DNA of 64,000 nucleotides from Stieleria neptunia (GCF_007754155.1 NZ_CP037423.1:806001-870000); one strand, 5' to 3'. Shown: positions 33,954 through 43,211, counted from the first letter of the stretch. Notes: a model not told the origin generated them from the letters alone. Translations and numbers: made by a program.

Positions 33954-35905
33954 AGCTCTGGCGAGATCCGTTCGACCTGACGAAGCACATCGGCGAAGGG
34001 GATTTGTTCACAGACCCCAAAACTGGCGTGCCGGGACAGCCGCGACCGGATCATCTGCGGTGACGACAGTCCGCACAAAAAGCGTGCCCGTTGACGCGCG
34101 GTCGCAAAATGATCGGGATACTGCCGACAAACCTCGGCCAGCGCGGTTCGCACGCCGTCACCGATCTCGCGATGGGTGATCGCGGGAATCGTGTGGGGAC
34201 CTTCGCCAAGGCAATGACTGCAGGCACCACACGCTGCGTCCATCGTCTCGCCAAAATGTTCGGCCAACAATCGCGATTGGCAACTCGCTGCGCTGGCGAT
34301 TGCGAACACGTCTTCCAGCCTGGACACCTCCGACTGCTCACGACCGACCACTTTTTCGAAATACTGGTCGGCAATGACCTTGGGGTGCTCCAGCCGCCGT
34401 TTCCAACGGTAACCGTGAACCAGATCGCTGACGTTGACTTCGATCCAGTTTTGCGCCGCCATGAAGTCGATGGCTTTGACGATCCGTTGTCGATCTTGAC
34501 CGAGCGCCTTGGCTGCGGTGACGGTATTGAGTGAAAACCACTTCCGCGCCTTGGTCAATTGTCCCAGCAATCCGGCCAGAAACTCTCGCCGTTCGCCGTC
34601 AAAGTTGTTCAAGATCGCGCGCGAGGTCACCAAGGGATGAATCTTGTACGAATCGTAGCGCGGCGACGTCGCTTGCAAGTAGCCGTCCAGTTCCAAGTAC
34701 GTCAGCAACGTGCGAACGACAAGGATTCGGATATCGGTTTCGAACGACAGCTTGTAATGGGAGATAAAGAATTCGTCGGGTTGGCCGTGGCAAAAATCGA
34801 TCATCCGTCCCACGCTGTGACGGCTGGGCGTGTCGCCATAGGTGAAATTCTCTAACACCACACGATCTTCGGGCAGCAACAACAGTTCGCAAATCGACCG
34901 CTCGCCGTCACGTCCGGCGCGTCCGATCTCTTGTGCGTAGGCCTCCAGTGATTTGGGCGGATTGTAGTGATAGACGTAGCGGATATTTGCTTTGTCGATC
35001 CCCATCCCAAAGGCGATCGTCGCGACGATGATGCCGTCGCCGGATGCCAAAAAATCTTGTTGGATCGTCGCCCGCGTCTCGGCGTCCATCCCGGCGTGGT
35101 ACGCGGTCGCAGGGATGCCATCGTCGCTGAGTTGCTCGGCGATCGTTTCGGCCGTTTTTTGTTTCGAGACATAGACCAACGTGGCCCCACGTGGTCGCGA
35201 CTCAATCCGCTGGCGGAGTGTTTCGTAGTGATCCGCCGCGGTGACAACGGTGCTTTTTAAATGCAAATTGGAGCGATGAAACGGGGTGCGGATCGCATCG
35301 TCGCGTTCAATGGCAAAGGCCTTGCGAATGTCCTCCAGCACCGCGGGCGTCGCCGTGGCGGTCAGCGCCAGGATACGATCGGCGTTGAGCGTGCCGGCCA
35401 ACTCGGCCAGTTTCAAATAATCCGGGCGAAAATTGTGTCCCCATTGACTGATGCAGTGCGCTTCGTCGATCGCAAACAGCGAGACATCCAAGGATCCGAC
35501 CGAGGCGAGAAATCGTTCGTTGAAAAATCGCTCCGGGGCGACGTACAGCAGGCGAATCGAACCGTCGCGGATTCCCCGCATCGCGTCGCGAAACTCTTGC
35601 TCTGTCAAGGAACTGTCCAGTCGAGCGGCGCGGATCCCACGTGCGGCCAAGGCGTCACACTGGTCCTTCATCAACGCGATCAGCGGCGAAACGACGACCG
35701 TCGTTCCGCTCAACATCTGGCTGGGCAATTGGTAACACAGACTCTTGCCGCCGCCGGTCGGAAACACCGCCGCGACATTCTTTCCGGCCAACAGACGCTC
35801 GATCACCGCCGCCTGCCCGCTGCGAAACTCGTCCAGCCCGAACCGGTCGCGCAGAATCTGACGTGCTTCCCGGGCCAACTCCGTTTCAGCCAATGTCATG
35901 GTCAT
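33950..35905 (-). CDS. recQ: RecQ family ATP-dependent DNA helicase
   Basis: About 651 residues (start ATG at 35905-35903; the next in-frame ATG is 35899). The helicase core has Walker A AVFPTGGGKSLCYQLP, DEAH motif FAIDEAHCISQWGHNFR, and later motifs ALTATATPAVLEDI and VATIAFGMGIDKANIRYVYH, with QEIGRAGRDG. The C-terminal zinc-binding part keeps four Cys: C…CGACSHC. An HRDC domain is not obvious, so the C-terminus differs from E. coli RecQ. It unwinds DNA 3' to 5' in repair and recombination. The start faces the divergent sulfatase gene, with only about 80 bp between. Confidence 0.9.
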   Translation of the reverse strand: MTMTLAETELAREARQILRDRFGLDEFRSGQAAVIERLLAGKNVAAVFPTGGGKSLCYQLPSQMLSGTTVVVSPLIALMKDQCDALAARGIRAARLDSSLTEQEFRDAMRGIRDGSIRLLYVAPERFFNERFLASVGSLDVSLFAIDEAHCISQWGHNFRPDYLKLAELAGTLNADRILALTATATPAVLEDIRKAFAIERDDAIRTPFHRSNLHLKSTVVTAADHYETLRQRIESRPRGATLVYVSKQKTAETIAEQLSDDGIPATAYHAGMDAETRATIQQDFLASGDGIIVATIAFGMGIDKANIRYVYHYNPPKSLEAYAQEIGRAGRDGERSICELLLLPEDRVVLENFTYGDTPSRHSVGRMIDFCHGQPDEFFISHYKLSFETDIRILVVRTLLTYLELDGYLQATSPRYDSYKIHPLVTSRAILNNFDGERREFLAGLLGQLTKARKWFSLNTVTAAKALGQDRQRIVKAIDFMAAQNWIEVNVSDLVHGYRWKRRLEHPKVIADQYFEKVVGREQSEVSRLEDVFAIASAASCQSRLLAEHFGETMDAACGACSHCLGEGPHTIPAITHREIGDGVRTALAEVCRQYPDHFATARQRARFLCGLSSPQMIRSRLSRHASFGVCEQIPFADVLRQVERISPEL

Positions 35906-35983
35906 TCCTTGTATACTGTGGCTACGGCTCAATCATCAACGCAGCATGCTTCCCACCCGATGCTAAGGTTTACCAACACCGCC

Positions 35984-37495
35984 ATGAAATCAATCCCGCT
36001 ACGTTCATTTTTCTGCTCACTGGCCGTGATCGTGCTGGCGTGTGGCTGGCTCGTCGAGGCGTCAGCCCAGCAGACGTCAGCCCAGCAGACGCCGCCCAAC
36101 GTCGTGATCATTTTCATCGACGACATGGGCTATGCGGACATCGGCCCGTTCGGTGACACGGGCTATCCGACGCCGAATCTGGACCGCATGGCAGCCGAAG
36201 GTCGCAAGTTCACCGATTTCTGCGTCTCGTCCGCCGTCTGCAGCGCCTCACGCTCGGCCTTGATGACGGGGTGCTACCACAAACGTATCGGCATTTCCGG
36301 CGCACTGGGGCCAAAGTCAAACATCGGGCTGAACTTCAACGAGACGACGATTGCGGAAGTGTGCCGCAGCAAGGGGTATCGCACGGCGATTTACGGCAAA
36401 TGGCATCTCGGACACCACCCCAAGTTCCTGCCCACCAACCACGGCTTCGACGAGTATTACGGGATTCCGTACAGCAATGACATGTGGCCGCTGCATCCGG
36501 CCACCGTCGCCAAGCGCCGCATCAATCCCAACGCGCCGAGTAATTGGGCCGAATTGCCGATGATCAAGGACACGAAAGTTGTCATCGACAGTATCCGACC
36601 GGAAGACCAACAGCAGATGACGAAGCAGTTCACCGAGCGGGCCGTCGAGTTCATCCGACGCGATTCCGATAAACCGTTTTTCCTCTACCTGCCACACCCG
36701 ATGGTGCATGTCCCGTTGTTCGTCTCCGACGCGTTTCGCGGCAAGAGCGGACACGGTTTGTTCGGTGACGTGGTCATGGAAGTGGATTGGTCGGTCGGTC
36801 AAATCTTGGACGCGATCGAAGACATCGGCGTCCAACGCAACACCCTGGTCGTGTTCACCAGCGACAACGGACCCTGGCTTTCGTATGGGACGCATGCCGG
36901 GAAAGCGACGCCGCTGCGCGAGGGCAAGGGCACGATGTTTGAAGGCGGCTATCGCGAGCCGACGTTGATGTGGTGGAAAGGAAAGATCCCGGCGGGAACC
37001 ACTTGCGATACCTTTGCCAGCACCATCGATTTGTTGCCCACGATCGCCGCACTGGCCGATGCCGAATTGCCCGACCACAAGATCGACGGCCACGACATCC
37101 GCCCCTTGATGTTCGGCCACAGCGATGCCAAGACGCCCCACGATTCGTTCGCATGTTTTTACAAAGGCGAATTGGAAGCGGTGCGGAATGAACGCTTCAA
37201 GTTGGTGTTTCCACACAAGTACCGCACACTCAACGGACACCCCGGTGGCACAGGCGGATTGCCGATCGCGTACCAGAACCAAATGGCCGAGCGGGCGTTG
37301 TACGATTTGGACAACGACATCGCTGAAACGACCGATGTCTCGGCCGAGTTCCCCGACGTCGTCGCCGAACTGGAAGCCGCAGCGGCCAGCTATCGCAACG
37401 AGATGGGGGACAAGTTGACGAAAACCAAGGGAACCGAAATCCGGCCGGCCGGGCGAATGGAACCGGGCGACGAAACGTTGCCGCTGGTTTGGTAA
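35984..37495 (+). CDS. Secreted sulfatase (Cys-type, family S1)
   Basis: 503 residues from ATG 35984 (an in-frame ATG at 35960 is also possible). Signal peptide about 1-29 (MKSIPLRSFFCSLAVIVLAC…EASAQQ). Metal-binding segment NVVIIFIDDMGYADIG and formylglycine motif C86-S-A-S-R90-SALMTG, later KWHLGH and SDNGPW. Its FFLYLPHPMVHVPLFVSDAFRGKSG region is like arylsulfatase A/N-acetylgalactosamine-6-sulfatase types. It is exported and acts on sulfated glycans or esters. Only one base separates its stop from the start of the Asp-box propeller gene, so the two are co-transcribed. Confidence 0.92.
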   Translation: MKSIPLRSFFCSLAVIVLACGWLVEASAQQTSAQQTPPNVVIIFIDDMGYADIGPFGDTGYPTPNLDRMAAEGRKFTDFCVSSAVCSASRSALMTGCYHKRIGISGALGPKSNIGLNFNETTIAEVCRSKGYRTAIYGKWHLGHHPKFLPTNHGFDEYYGIPYSNDMWPLHPATVAKRRINPNAPSNWAELPMIKDTKVVIDSIRPEDQQQMTKQFTERAVEFIRRDSDKPFFLYLPHPMVHVPLFVSDAFRGKSGHGLFGDVVMEVDWSVGQILDAIEDIGVQRNTLVVFTSDNGPWLSYGTHAGKATPLREGKGTMFEGGYREPTLMWWKGKIPAGTTCDTFASTIDLLPTIAALADAELPDHKIDGHDIRPLMFGHSDAKTPHDSFACFYKGELEAVRNERFKLVFPHKYRTLNGHPGGTGGLPIAYQNQMAERALYDLDNDIAETTDVSAEFPDVVAELEAAAASYRNEMGDKLTKTKGTEIRPAGRMEPGDETLPLVW

Positions 37496-37496
37496 C

Positions 37497-38639
37497 ATGC
37501 TGGACCATCGACTTCAATCCAAACTCGTCGATCTCTGCCACCTGTTGATCGACCAACGTCGCGCCAGGGTCATCGTTCCGCCTTATGATGCGAGTTCGGG
37601 CTTCTGGTTCGGCGGCGGAAACATGGCGGTCGGACCCCAGGGCGATCTTTATTTGGTCGGCCGCTACCGCAATCACGGCGATTCAAGAACCGGGTTGGCT
37701 GCGGGCAGTCGCGGGCTGGAATTGGCGATCTTTCGATCGCGCGATCAAGGCCGATCATTTGAAAAAGTCGTGGGGATGGGCAAGCAAGAACTGTCTCCCG
37801 GCGAGACACCGGTGCTGTCGATCGAAGGCAGTGCGATCCGCTTTAGCCCAAACTCGGTCGAACTGTATGTTTCAACCGAAAAAGACCGAGTCGGTTATCC
37901 ACCAGAGTTTCAACGGTTTCTGAAACCCGGCACCGGGGTGTGGTCGATCGATCGAATCGATGCCGACTCGGTTGAGGGCCTGAAAGACGCGGCGATCGTT
38001 CCGTGGCTGGTGTCGAAGGAACCGGAGACGATTCACGTCAAAGACCCGTTTCTGTATGAGACACCTACCGGCCCGTTGCTGCTGTTTTGCTCGCACCCCT
38101 TCAATTGGAGCTGTTCCAACACGGGATTCGTGCCGGCAGACGCCGCCGTCCCGCGGGACGATTCTGTCTCGTCTGAAACCTCCGGCGCCTCGACGCGCTG
38201 CGAATCGGCAACCTTCGACTTTTTTCCTCGCGGCAATGTCTGGGACGTCGCCATGACTCGCGGCACGGCGGTCATCGACGTGCCTGCACTCGGTGCGTTT
38301 CTCGGGCAGAACGTGCAATTGATGTTCTATGACGGCGGTGAATGCGTGCGCGATCACACGCAACACGCCGAATCGGTTGCCCGCCCCCGCGGCCATTCGT
38401 GCGAGGAACTCGGCGGTGCCGCTGTGTTCCTCGACCGACGTTGGCAACAACCGCAACGACTGTCTCGGTACGAGCCCTTGTTTGTCAGCCCGTTCGGTAC
38501 GGGGTGCAGTCGCTATGTGGACGTCTTGGATCGCCCCGAGGGGATGTACGCCACCTGGCAGCAATCACAACCCGACGGTTCACAGCCGCTTGTGTTGCAC
38601 TTCGTCCCCCGCAGCGAAATCGAGTCCGTGCTGGCATAG
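37497..38639 (+). CDS. Asp-box beta-propeller protein, sialidase-superfamily-like (uncharacterised)
   Basis: 380 residues, starting one base after the sulfatase stop. There is no clear signal peptide. One Asp box is visible (SRDQGRSF, about 81-88), as in sialidases and related six-bladed propellers. Others are degenerate. The N-terminal GFWFGGGNMAVGPQGDLYLVGRYR-type opening occurs in planctomycete proteins next to sulfatases. I cannot identify catalytic Arg residues, so it may be a glycoside hydrolase-like or a binding protein. Its direct coupling to the sulfatase is the strongest hint of function: it probably acts on the same substrate. Confidence 0.6.
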   Translation: MLDHRLQSKLVDLCHLLIDQRRARVIVPPYDASSGFWFGGGNMAVGPQGDLYLVGRYRNHGDSRTGLAAGSRGLELAIFRSRDQGRSFEKVVGMGKQELSPGETPVLSIEGSAIRFSPNSVELYVSTEKDRVGYPPEFQRFLKPGTGVWSIDRIDADSVEGLKDAAIVPWLVSKEPETIHVKDPFLYETPTGPLLLFCSHPFNWSCSNTGFVPADAAVPRDDSVSSETSGASTRCESATFDFFPRGNVWDVAMTRGTAVIDVPALGAFLGQNVQLMFYDGGECVRDHTQHAESVARPRGHSCEELGGAAVFLDRRWQQPQRLSRYEPLFVSPFGTGCSRYVDVLDRPEGMYATWQQSQPDGSQPLVLHFVPRSEIESVLA

Positions 38640-38683
38640 TTTTCTATATCAGCCCACCTTGCGACCGTCGGGTTGTAATGCCC

Positions 38684-38757
38684 ATCATTCCGCCCTCCCA
38701 TTGTTTTGCCCCCATCGTTTTGCCTTCCCATTTTTCTGCCCCACATTTTTCTGCCAC
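38684..38757. repeat. Degenerate tandem repeats of CCCAT-TTTTCTGCC type
   Basis: About five imperfect units of 14-16 bp (CCCATCATTCCGCC, CCCATTGTTTTGCC, CATCGTTTTGCC, CCCATTTTTCTGCC, ACATTTTTCTGCC), just after the propeller gene. Related units occur at 14985-15025. The array is in the 260-bp gap upstream of the RdgC-like gene. Confidence 0.6.
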
Positions 38758-38900
38758 TTCGCCCCCCATCCCGTCTGAAACTGGTCAAACCTTGCCGATC
38801 GTGACGATTGGCTTCAACGAGACAAATTCCTGACGGGCATCCGTCGATAAATCCACGACGCTTCCATCCGCTCGCCCTCTCAACAGTCACGGGATCGTCC

Positions 38901-40073
38901 ATGCCATTCCTTCGCGGTAGCCTCGCGTTTCAAAGATTCAGTGTCACCGGTTTCGAAGCGGAACGCTTCGGCGACGAGCACATCGAGATCCTCTCCAAGC
39001 ACGCTGCCGGCAAGTTTCAAACCGCCTCGGAGGAAAACGTCTCGGTCGGTTTTTTGGGTGGCGAACACTTGTTCGACCAGGATTTTGATCACAGCAAAAA
39101 TCTGATCAACGAAGCCATTCACTTCTCCGCCCGATTTGACACCAACCAAATCCCGTCTGCCTACCGAGCCGCTTGGCTGCAAATGGAATTGGCCGGAATC
39201 GCCAAGGACAGCGAGACGGGCGTGGTCACCAAAGCCCAACGCAAAGAGGCCAAGGAGGCGGTGGAACAACGCTGTGAAACTGAAGCGGCGACCGGCAAGT
39301 ATCGCAAAATGCAATCCTTTCCGATGCTTTGGGATTACGCCAACGAGCTGCTGTACTTCGGAGGCTCGGTGGGCACGGCCGGCCGACATTGTCTGGATTT
39401 GGTCGAGCGAGCCTTCGGTGTGGAACTCCGGCACTGGAGCGCGGGATCGTTGGCCGAACAATGGGGGATCGACAACGAATTGTACGGCGAAGTTGATGAT
39501 CTGCAGCCGGTGAGTTTCGTTAGCGGCCAAACCATGGGCAGCCACAAATGGTCCAACGAGCATTCACAGTCACCCGATTTCCTGGGCAATGAGTTCTTGA
39601 TGTGGCTTTGGTGGACACTGGAAAATCAAACCGACACGCTCACGCTGGCCGACGATTCCAAAGTCACCGTGATGCTGGCCAAGACGCTCAGCCTGGAATG
39701 CCCGCTGGGCGAATCAGGCAAGGAGAGCATCTCGGCGGAGAGCCCGGTCAAGCTGCCCGAAGCGATGCAGGCGATCCGCAGCGGCAAATTGCCCCGCAAA
39801 GCCGGCATGACGATTGTCCGCGACGATCGCCAGTTCGACCTGACGCTGCAAGCAGAATCGTTCGGGATCAGCGGCGCGAAAATCCATCTGGAAGACGATG
39901 AAGAGTTCGACGACGATGACCGCATCGATGCGATCCGTCAATTGAGCGAAACGATGGACTTGATGTTCGAAACGTTCCTGGGACGCCGTACCGGTAAGGA
40001 CTGGAAAAAAGACCTCAAGGCGATCTCCGGCTGGTTGGGTGAACCGAAACAGAACCAGCGAAAGGCGGCGTGA
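38901..40073 (+). CDS. RdgC-like recombination-associated protein
   Basis: 390 residues from ATG 38901 (MPFLRGSLAFQRFSVTGF). The residues before this ATG look non-coding. The N-terminal part, central acidic helix region and the segment GNEFLMWLWWTLE are reminiscent of RdgC-like nucleoid/recombination proteins, which bind DNA as ring dimers and inhibit RecA. The overall similarity is distant, length is higher than E. coli RdgC (303) and the C-terminus is acidic (HLEDDEEFDDDD). I consider RdgC-type the best match but not certain. It stands alone, convergent with phzF across a repeat-filled 400-bp gap. Confidence 0.5.
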   Translation: MPFLRGSLAFQRFSVTGFEAERFGDEHIEILSKHAAGKFQTASEENVSVGFLGGEHLFDQDFDHSKNLINEAIHFSARFDTNQIPSAYRAAWLQMELAGIAKDSETGVVTKAQRKEAKEAVEQRCETEAATGKYRKMQSFPMLWDYANELLYFGGSVGTAGRHCLDLVERAFGVELRHWSAGSLAEQWGIDNELYGEVDDLQPVSFVSGQTMGSHKWSNEHSQSPDFLGNEFLMWLWWTLENQTDTLTLADDSKVTVMLAKTLSLECPLGESGKESISAESPVKLPEAMQAIRSGKLPRKAGMTIVRDDRQFDLTLQAESFGISGAKIHLEDDEEFDDDDRIDAIRQLSETMDLMFETFLGRRTGKDWKKDLKAISGWLGEPKQNQRKAA

Positions 40074-40092
40074 TCCGACTTCGAAAGACCAA

Positions 40093-40147
40093 GTGGGGTA
40101 AGCTTCCAGCTTGCGTTGCCGGAATCGTAAACGGGAAGCTTACGCCA
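40093..40147. repeat. Repeat family C (GTAAGCTTCCAGCTTGC type), copy 1
   Basis: GTGGGGTAAGCTTCCAGCTT (40093) and CGGGAAGCTTACGCCAC (40132-40147) form an imperfect inverted repeat. Relatives at 55542-55564, 61875-61897 and 61968-61990. Confidence 0.75.
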
Positions 40148-40197
40148 CACTTTAAAACTGCCATCTATTTTCCCGAGGGTCCGGTCGCGTCAGCGAG

Positions 40198-40353
40198 CTA
40201 GTGCTTTGTCAGCTTTCAATTTTCGAGCCTGCGTTTGTCGAGCGGAAAAGGGGTCAGGTACCAAAAACCAAATGGCCCGCAGGGTGTTTCGCATTTTTGG
40301 TACCTGACCCCTTTTCCGCGGTACCCTATGAATAAAAGTTGACGAAGCACTAG
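40198..40353. repeat. REP-like palindrome family A, copy 2, with outer inverted repeat
   Basis: Outer arms CTAGTGCTTTGTCAGCTTT (40198-40216) and AAAGTTGACGAAGCACTAG (40335-40353) match at 17 of 19. Inside, 40242-40319 is a hairpin: GCGGAAAAGGGGTCAGGTAC pairs with GTACCTGACCCCTTTTCCGC. The hairpin is inverted relative to copy 1 (2023-2097). The base that differs in the stem (A in copy 1, T in copy 2) is matched by a change in the other arm. Whole unit about 156 bp, MITE-like. Confidence 0.85.
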
Positions 40354-40474
40354 GGTTGTGCGAAACCCGTACAGCCGCTCCAACAAATGGTCGCCTCGAT
40401 GGAAACGTTTATTCAGGAAAACCAACTCTTTGTCGGCATGGCGATTGGGACTGAGAGCGTTTAAAGGACCGTGA

Positions 40475-41314
40475 TCAGCGATGATCATCCGAGGCATCGA
40501 TCAAGAACCTCGCTTCCATCATCGTCACCGCTTGCCCCGACAACTGCACCCGGTCACCGATGACTTGGGTGTGCACCAGACCACCACGCCGTGAAGCCTG
40601 GTATCCGGTCAGCGATGAGCGGCCGAGACGCTGAGACCAATACGGCGCCAAGCAACAATGGGCCGACCCCGTCACCGGGTCTTCGTTGATCCCGAACCGT
40701 GGCGCAAAGAAGCGGGACACGAAGTCGACGCCTGCCGTGGACGATGCGGCCGTGATGATGACGCCGCGGGTTTCAATCTTTGCGAGTCTGCCGAAATCCG
40801 GGCACACGCTGCGCAGCGTCTGCTCGGATTCGACGACGGCGAACACGTCTTCGTTGGATTTCGCGACGTGATTGACGGCAACCCCCAACGCGTCCTGAAG
40901 ATCGGCAATCGTCGCCGGATCAACCGCGCCGGACGGTGGCGTGACCGGGAAATCCATCGTGATCGACGGCCCCTCGCACTGGCAACTCAGACAGCCACTT
41001 CGCGTTTGAAACAGAATCGGTCGCGAAGGATCCACACGCTTCTGTTCGATCAACGTGTGCGCCGCTCCGAGCGTCGCGTGGCCACATAAATCCACCTCGA
41101 CCGCCGGCGTGAACCAGCGCAAGTGGAACTTATTGGGCCGGCCGGTGGGGACAACAAACGCCGTTTCGGATAGATTCATTTCTACCGCGACCTGCTGCAT
41201 CCACTCCGAATCGCGGGGGGATTCCAGCAAACAGATTGCCGCGGGGTTTCCGGAAAATGGACGCGTGGCAAAGGCGTCGACTTGCCAAATCGGAACGCCA
41301 TCATTGGGGGGCAT
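40475..41314 (-). CDS. PhzF family isomerase
   Basis: 279 residues. The PhzF fold has two similar halves. Motifs: PIWQVDAFATRPFSGNPAA at the N-terminus, MNLSETAFV with the catalytic Glu50, LRWFTPAVEVDLCGHATLGAAH, and near the C-terminus FFAPRFGINEDPVTGSAHCCLAPYW with RRGG. PhzF-family proteins are isomerases (PhzF itself acts in phenazine synthesis) but most members have unknown substrates. No phenazine genes are nearby. The protein is cytoplasmic and the gene is convergent with the RdgC-like gene and divergent from the hydrolase. Confidence 0.88.
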   Translation of the reverse strand: MPPNDGVPIWQVDAFATRPFSGNPAAICLLESPRDSEWMQQVAVEMNLSETAFVVPTGRPNKFHLRWFTPAVEVDLCGHATLGAAHTLIEQKRVDPSRPILFQTRSGCLSCQCEGPSITMDFPVTPPSGAVDPATIADLQDALGVAVNHVAKSNEDVFAVVESEQTLRSVCPDFGRLAKIETRGVIITAASSTAGVDFVSRFFAPRFGINEDPVTGSAHCCLAPYWSQRLGRSSLTGYQASRRGGLVHTQVIGDRVQLSGQAVTMMEARFLIDASDDHR

Positions 41315-41549
41315 CAGCAGATCGGTCCCATCGTGAAGAAAGAAAGGTCAGCAAATCTCGACCGCCGTTGTTGAAAATCATCGGATTCGTGTGCCAAGCT
41401 GACGGACTCGGGATCGAATGACGAAAATCTGCTACCAGTGAATCGTACTTCGATCGACATAGATTGAGGCGTTGTGTGCCGTGTAGGTGATCAAGATTCT
41501 CGGTGCCAAAACGTAGTTTGATTGATTTTTTACCAAGGGGATCAGAGCA

Positions 41550-42563
41550 ATGCCACTCGTCCAGACGCAGCATTCGATCGGGCCGCAGTCGCGGCGTGTC
41601 ATCGCAGCCCACCTGATCATGACCGGGCTGCTGTCGTGTTTGGTGATCCCGTCGGGCCTGATGGCGCAGTCGCCTTCGCTCATCAAGCCGATTGATTTTG
41701 AACCGCGTGATCCGAAACGAGACCGCGAGGTGCCCGTGCGCGTCTATTTGCCAGCCGGCGCGACGGCCCGGCCGGTCGTCTTGTTCTCTCACGGGCTGGG
41801 CGGTTCTCGTGAAGGCAACCCGTACCTGGGGCAGCATTGGGCGGGCGCGGGGTTCGTCGCGGTGTTCATCCAGCACGCCGGCAGTGACCGTGACGTGATG
41901 AAAAACGTTCCGCTCCGCGAGCGGTTCAATGCACTCAAAAACGCGGCCAGTTACAAAAGTGCGCGCGACCGACTGGAGGACGTGTCCTTCGTGATCGATC
42001 AACTGGAACAATGGAATCAACGCGACGACCACCCGCTGTTCGGCAAGCTTGACCTGGAACACATCGGCATGAGCGGCCATAGCTTCGGTGCGGTCACCAC
42101 GCTCGGCGTTGCCGGCCAACAGTCCTTTTTCGGACGGAGAATCGAAGAACCACGCATCGATGCGTTTTTGGCGATGAGCCCCCAGCCGGGTAAGGGCCCG
42201 CCGCCGGAAAAAGCGTTCGCCCCGCTGAAACGTCCCCTGCTGTGCATGACGGGAACCCAAGACGACAGCCCGATCGACCCCACGTTCACGCCGGAGTCAC
42301 GTCAGCTGGTTTACAAGGCCTTGCCCGAGGGGGACAAGTACCATCTGGTCTTCCAAGACGGGAACCATTACACGTTCTCCGATGCCCGCGGCCTGCGTCG
42401 TCGCGATCGCAATCCGAAACATCACCCAGCGATTCAAAAGATCAGTGTCAAGTTTTGGCAGGCTTATCTGTTGGACGACGCAGATGCCAAAGGCTGGCTT
42501 CAATCCGACGCCGCCCATACCGACGGCACGCTCGACCCGCCAGATGTGTGGCAATGGAAGTAG
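41550..42563 (+). CDS. Exported alpha/beta hydrolase (dienelactone/PAF-acetylhydrolase-like)
   Basis: 337 residues from ATG 41550, preceded by an AAGGGG ribosome-binding signal nine bases upstream. There is a signal-like hydrophobic N-terminus (about 17-40, …SCLVIPSGLMAQ). Motifs: FSHGLGGS (oxyanion region, about 79-86), nucleophile Ser178 in MSGHSFGAVTTLG, acid candidate in MTGTQDDSPID (about 250-258) and His in DGNHYTF (about 282). This is the order of the dienelactone hydrolase / platelet-activating-factor acetylhydrolase-like group. Substrate unknown; an ester in the periplasm is likely. Followed by a 60-bp hairpin and a convergent SRPBCC gene. Confidence 0.8.
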   Translation: MPLVQTQHSIGPQSRRVIAAHLIMTGLLSCLVIPSGLMAQSPSLIKPIDFEPRDPKRDREVPVRVYLPAGATARPVVLFSHGLGGSREGNPYLGQHWAGAGFVAVFIQHAGSDRDVMKNVPLRERFNALKNAASYKSARDRLEDVSFVIDQLEQWNQRDDHPLFGKLDLEHIGMSGHSFGAVTTLGVAGQQSFFGRRIEEPRIDAFLAMSPQPGKGPPPEKAFAPLKRPLLCMTGTQDDSPIDPTFTPESRQLVYKALPEGDKYHLVFQDGNHYTFSDARGLRRRDRNPKHHPAIQKISVKFWQAYLLDDADAKGWLQSDAAHTDGTLDPPDVWQWK

Positions 42564-42580
42564 GCAACGAGCGGAAAAGG

Positions 42581-42640
42581 AGTGGGAGAGGCTTCCAGGC
42601 TCGTCGCTGCCGAAATGACCGGCTGGAAGCCTATCCCACT
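42581..42640. terminator. 60-bp hairpin, family B copy 1 (possible bidirectional terminator)
   Basis: AGTGGGAGAGGCTTCCAGGC pairs with GGCTGGAAGCCTATCCCACT (18 of 20). It starts 18 bp after the hydrolase stop and sits in the tail-to-tail gap with the SRPBCC gene. No U-tract follows, so terminator function is inferred from position only. Confidence 0.6.
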
Positions 42641-42655
42641 GACGTTAGCTCCACG

Positions 42656-43087
42656 CTACGCGGCGGTAAAGTGGTCTCGCAACGCTTCCAGTAAGGCCGC
42701 ATAGATGGGGTTGCAAAAATCCGCGACCAATTGTGGATCGTCCGCCGTGTACTCGGACATCCATTGGGCAAACGTGGTGTTGTCGGACGTCACGGGCAAC
42801 AATTGAATTTGACCGAGGTAGTTGGAGACCGACGACTGCGACACCGGCTCGGGCCCGTCGTCGATCGAATACTGCATGCTGTAGTTGGCGTCATCCAAGT
42901 CCAACAGCGTTTCTTCGAAAGCGCCGTTGAGCACCCGTTTGGCTCCCACGCAATCACCCGGCAGGCCGCCGACCGCTTTCACGCTGGTAATAAACGGACG
43001 CCCCCAGTCCAAACGGTGGAAATTGCGGATCTCGTTCCAAACGTCATCGATCGCCGCGGGAACGATCACCGAATTGTAGCAGGACAT
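42656..43087 (-). CDS. SRPBCC family protein
   Basis: 143 residues from ATG 43087-43085 (MSCYNSVIVPAAIDDVWNEI). SRPBCC (START/Bet v1-like) pocket fold: the N-terminal strand plus helix (DDVWNEIRNFHRLDWGRPFITSV) and a C-terminal long helix (VADFCNPIYAALLEALRDHF) fit the family, which binds small hydrophobic ligands. The polyketide cyclase/dehydrase-like group is the nearest. No catalytic residue assigned. The gene is convergent with the hydrolase and divergent from the Gfo/Idh operon. Confidence 0.8.
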   Translation of the reverse strand: MSCYNSVIVPAAIDDVWNEIRNFHRLDWGRPFITSVKAVGGLPGDCVGAKRVLNGAFEETLLDLDDANYSMQYSIDDGPEPVSQSSVSNYLGQIQLLPVTSDNTTFAQWMSEYTADDPQLVADFCNPIYAALLEALRDHFTAA

Positions 43088-43211
43088 CGTTGATCCCAAT
43101 TTGATAATGTGTTGCGTGTGTTCGCGACGCGAACGCCAACTCAATCATATAGAATGCGGGGCGTCTGATGTGCCCCGCTGTGAATGAACTTGGCGAACCA
43201 CAAGATTTCAA

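Larger units (their letters stand above)
40074..40474. other. Repeat-rich convergent gap (RdgC-like / PhzF)
   Basis: No gene seen. It holds family C (40093-40147) and family A copy 2 (40242-40319) with an outer 19-bp inverted repeat (40198-40216 and 40335-40353). Confidence 0.7.

Noticed and set aside
38808..38900. Upstream extension of the RdgC-like protein
   Set aside because: The first 31 codons look like non-coding sequence; the ATG at 38901 opens the conserved part.
40475..41314. PhzF gene as evidence for phenazine synthesis
   Set aside because: No other phenazine genes are present; PhzF-family isomerases are common with unknown substrates.
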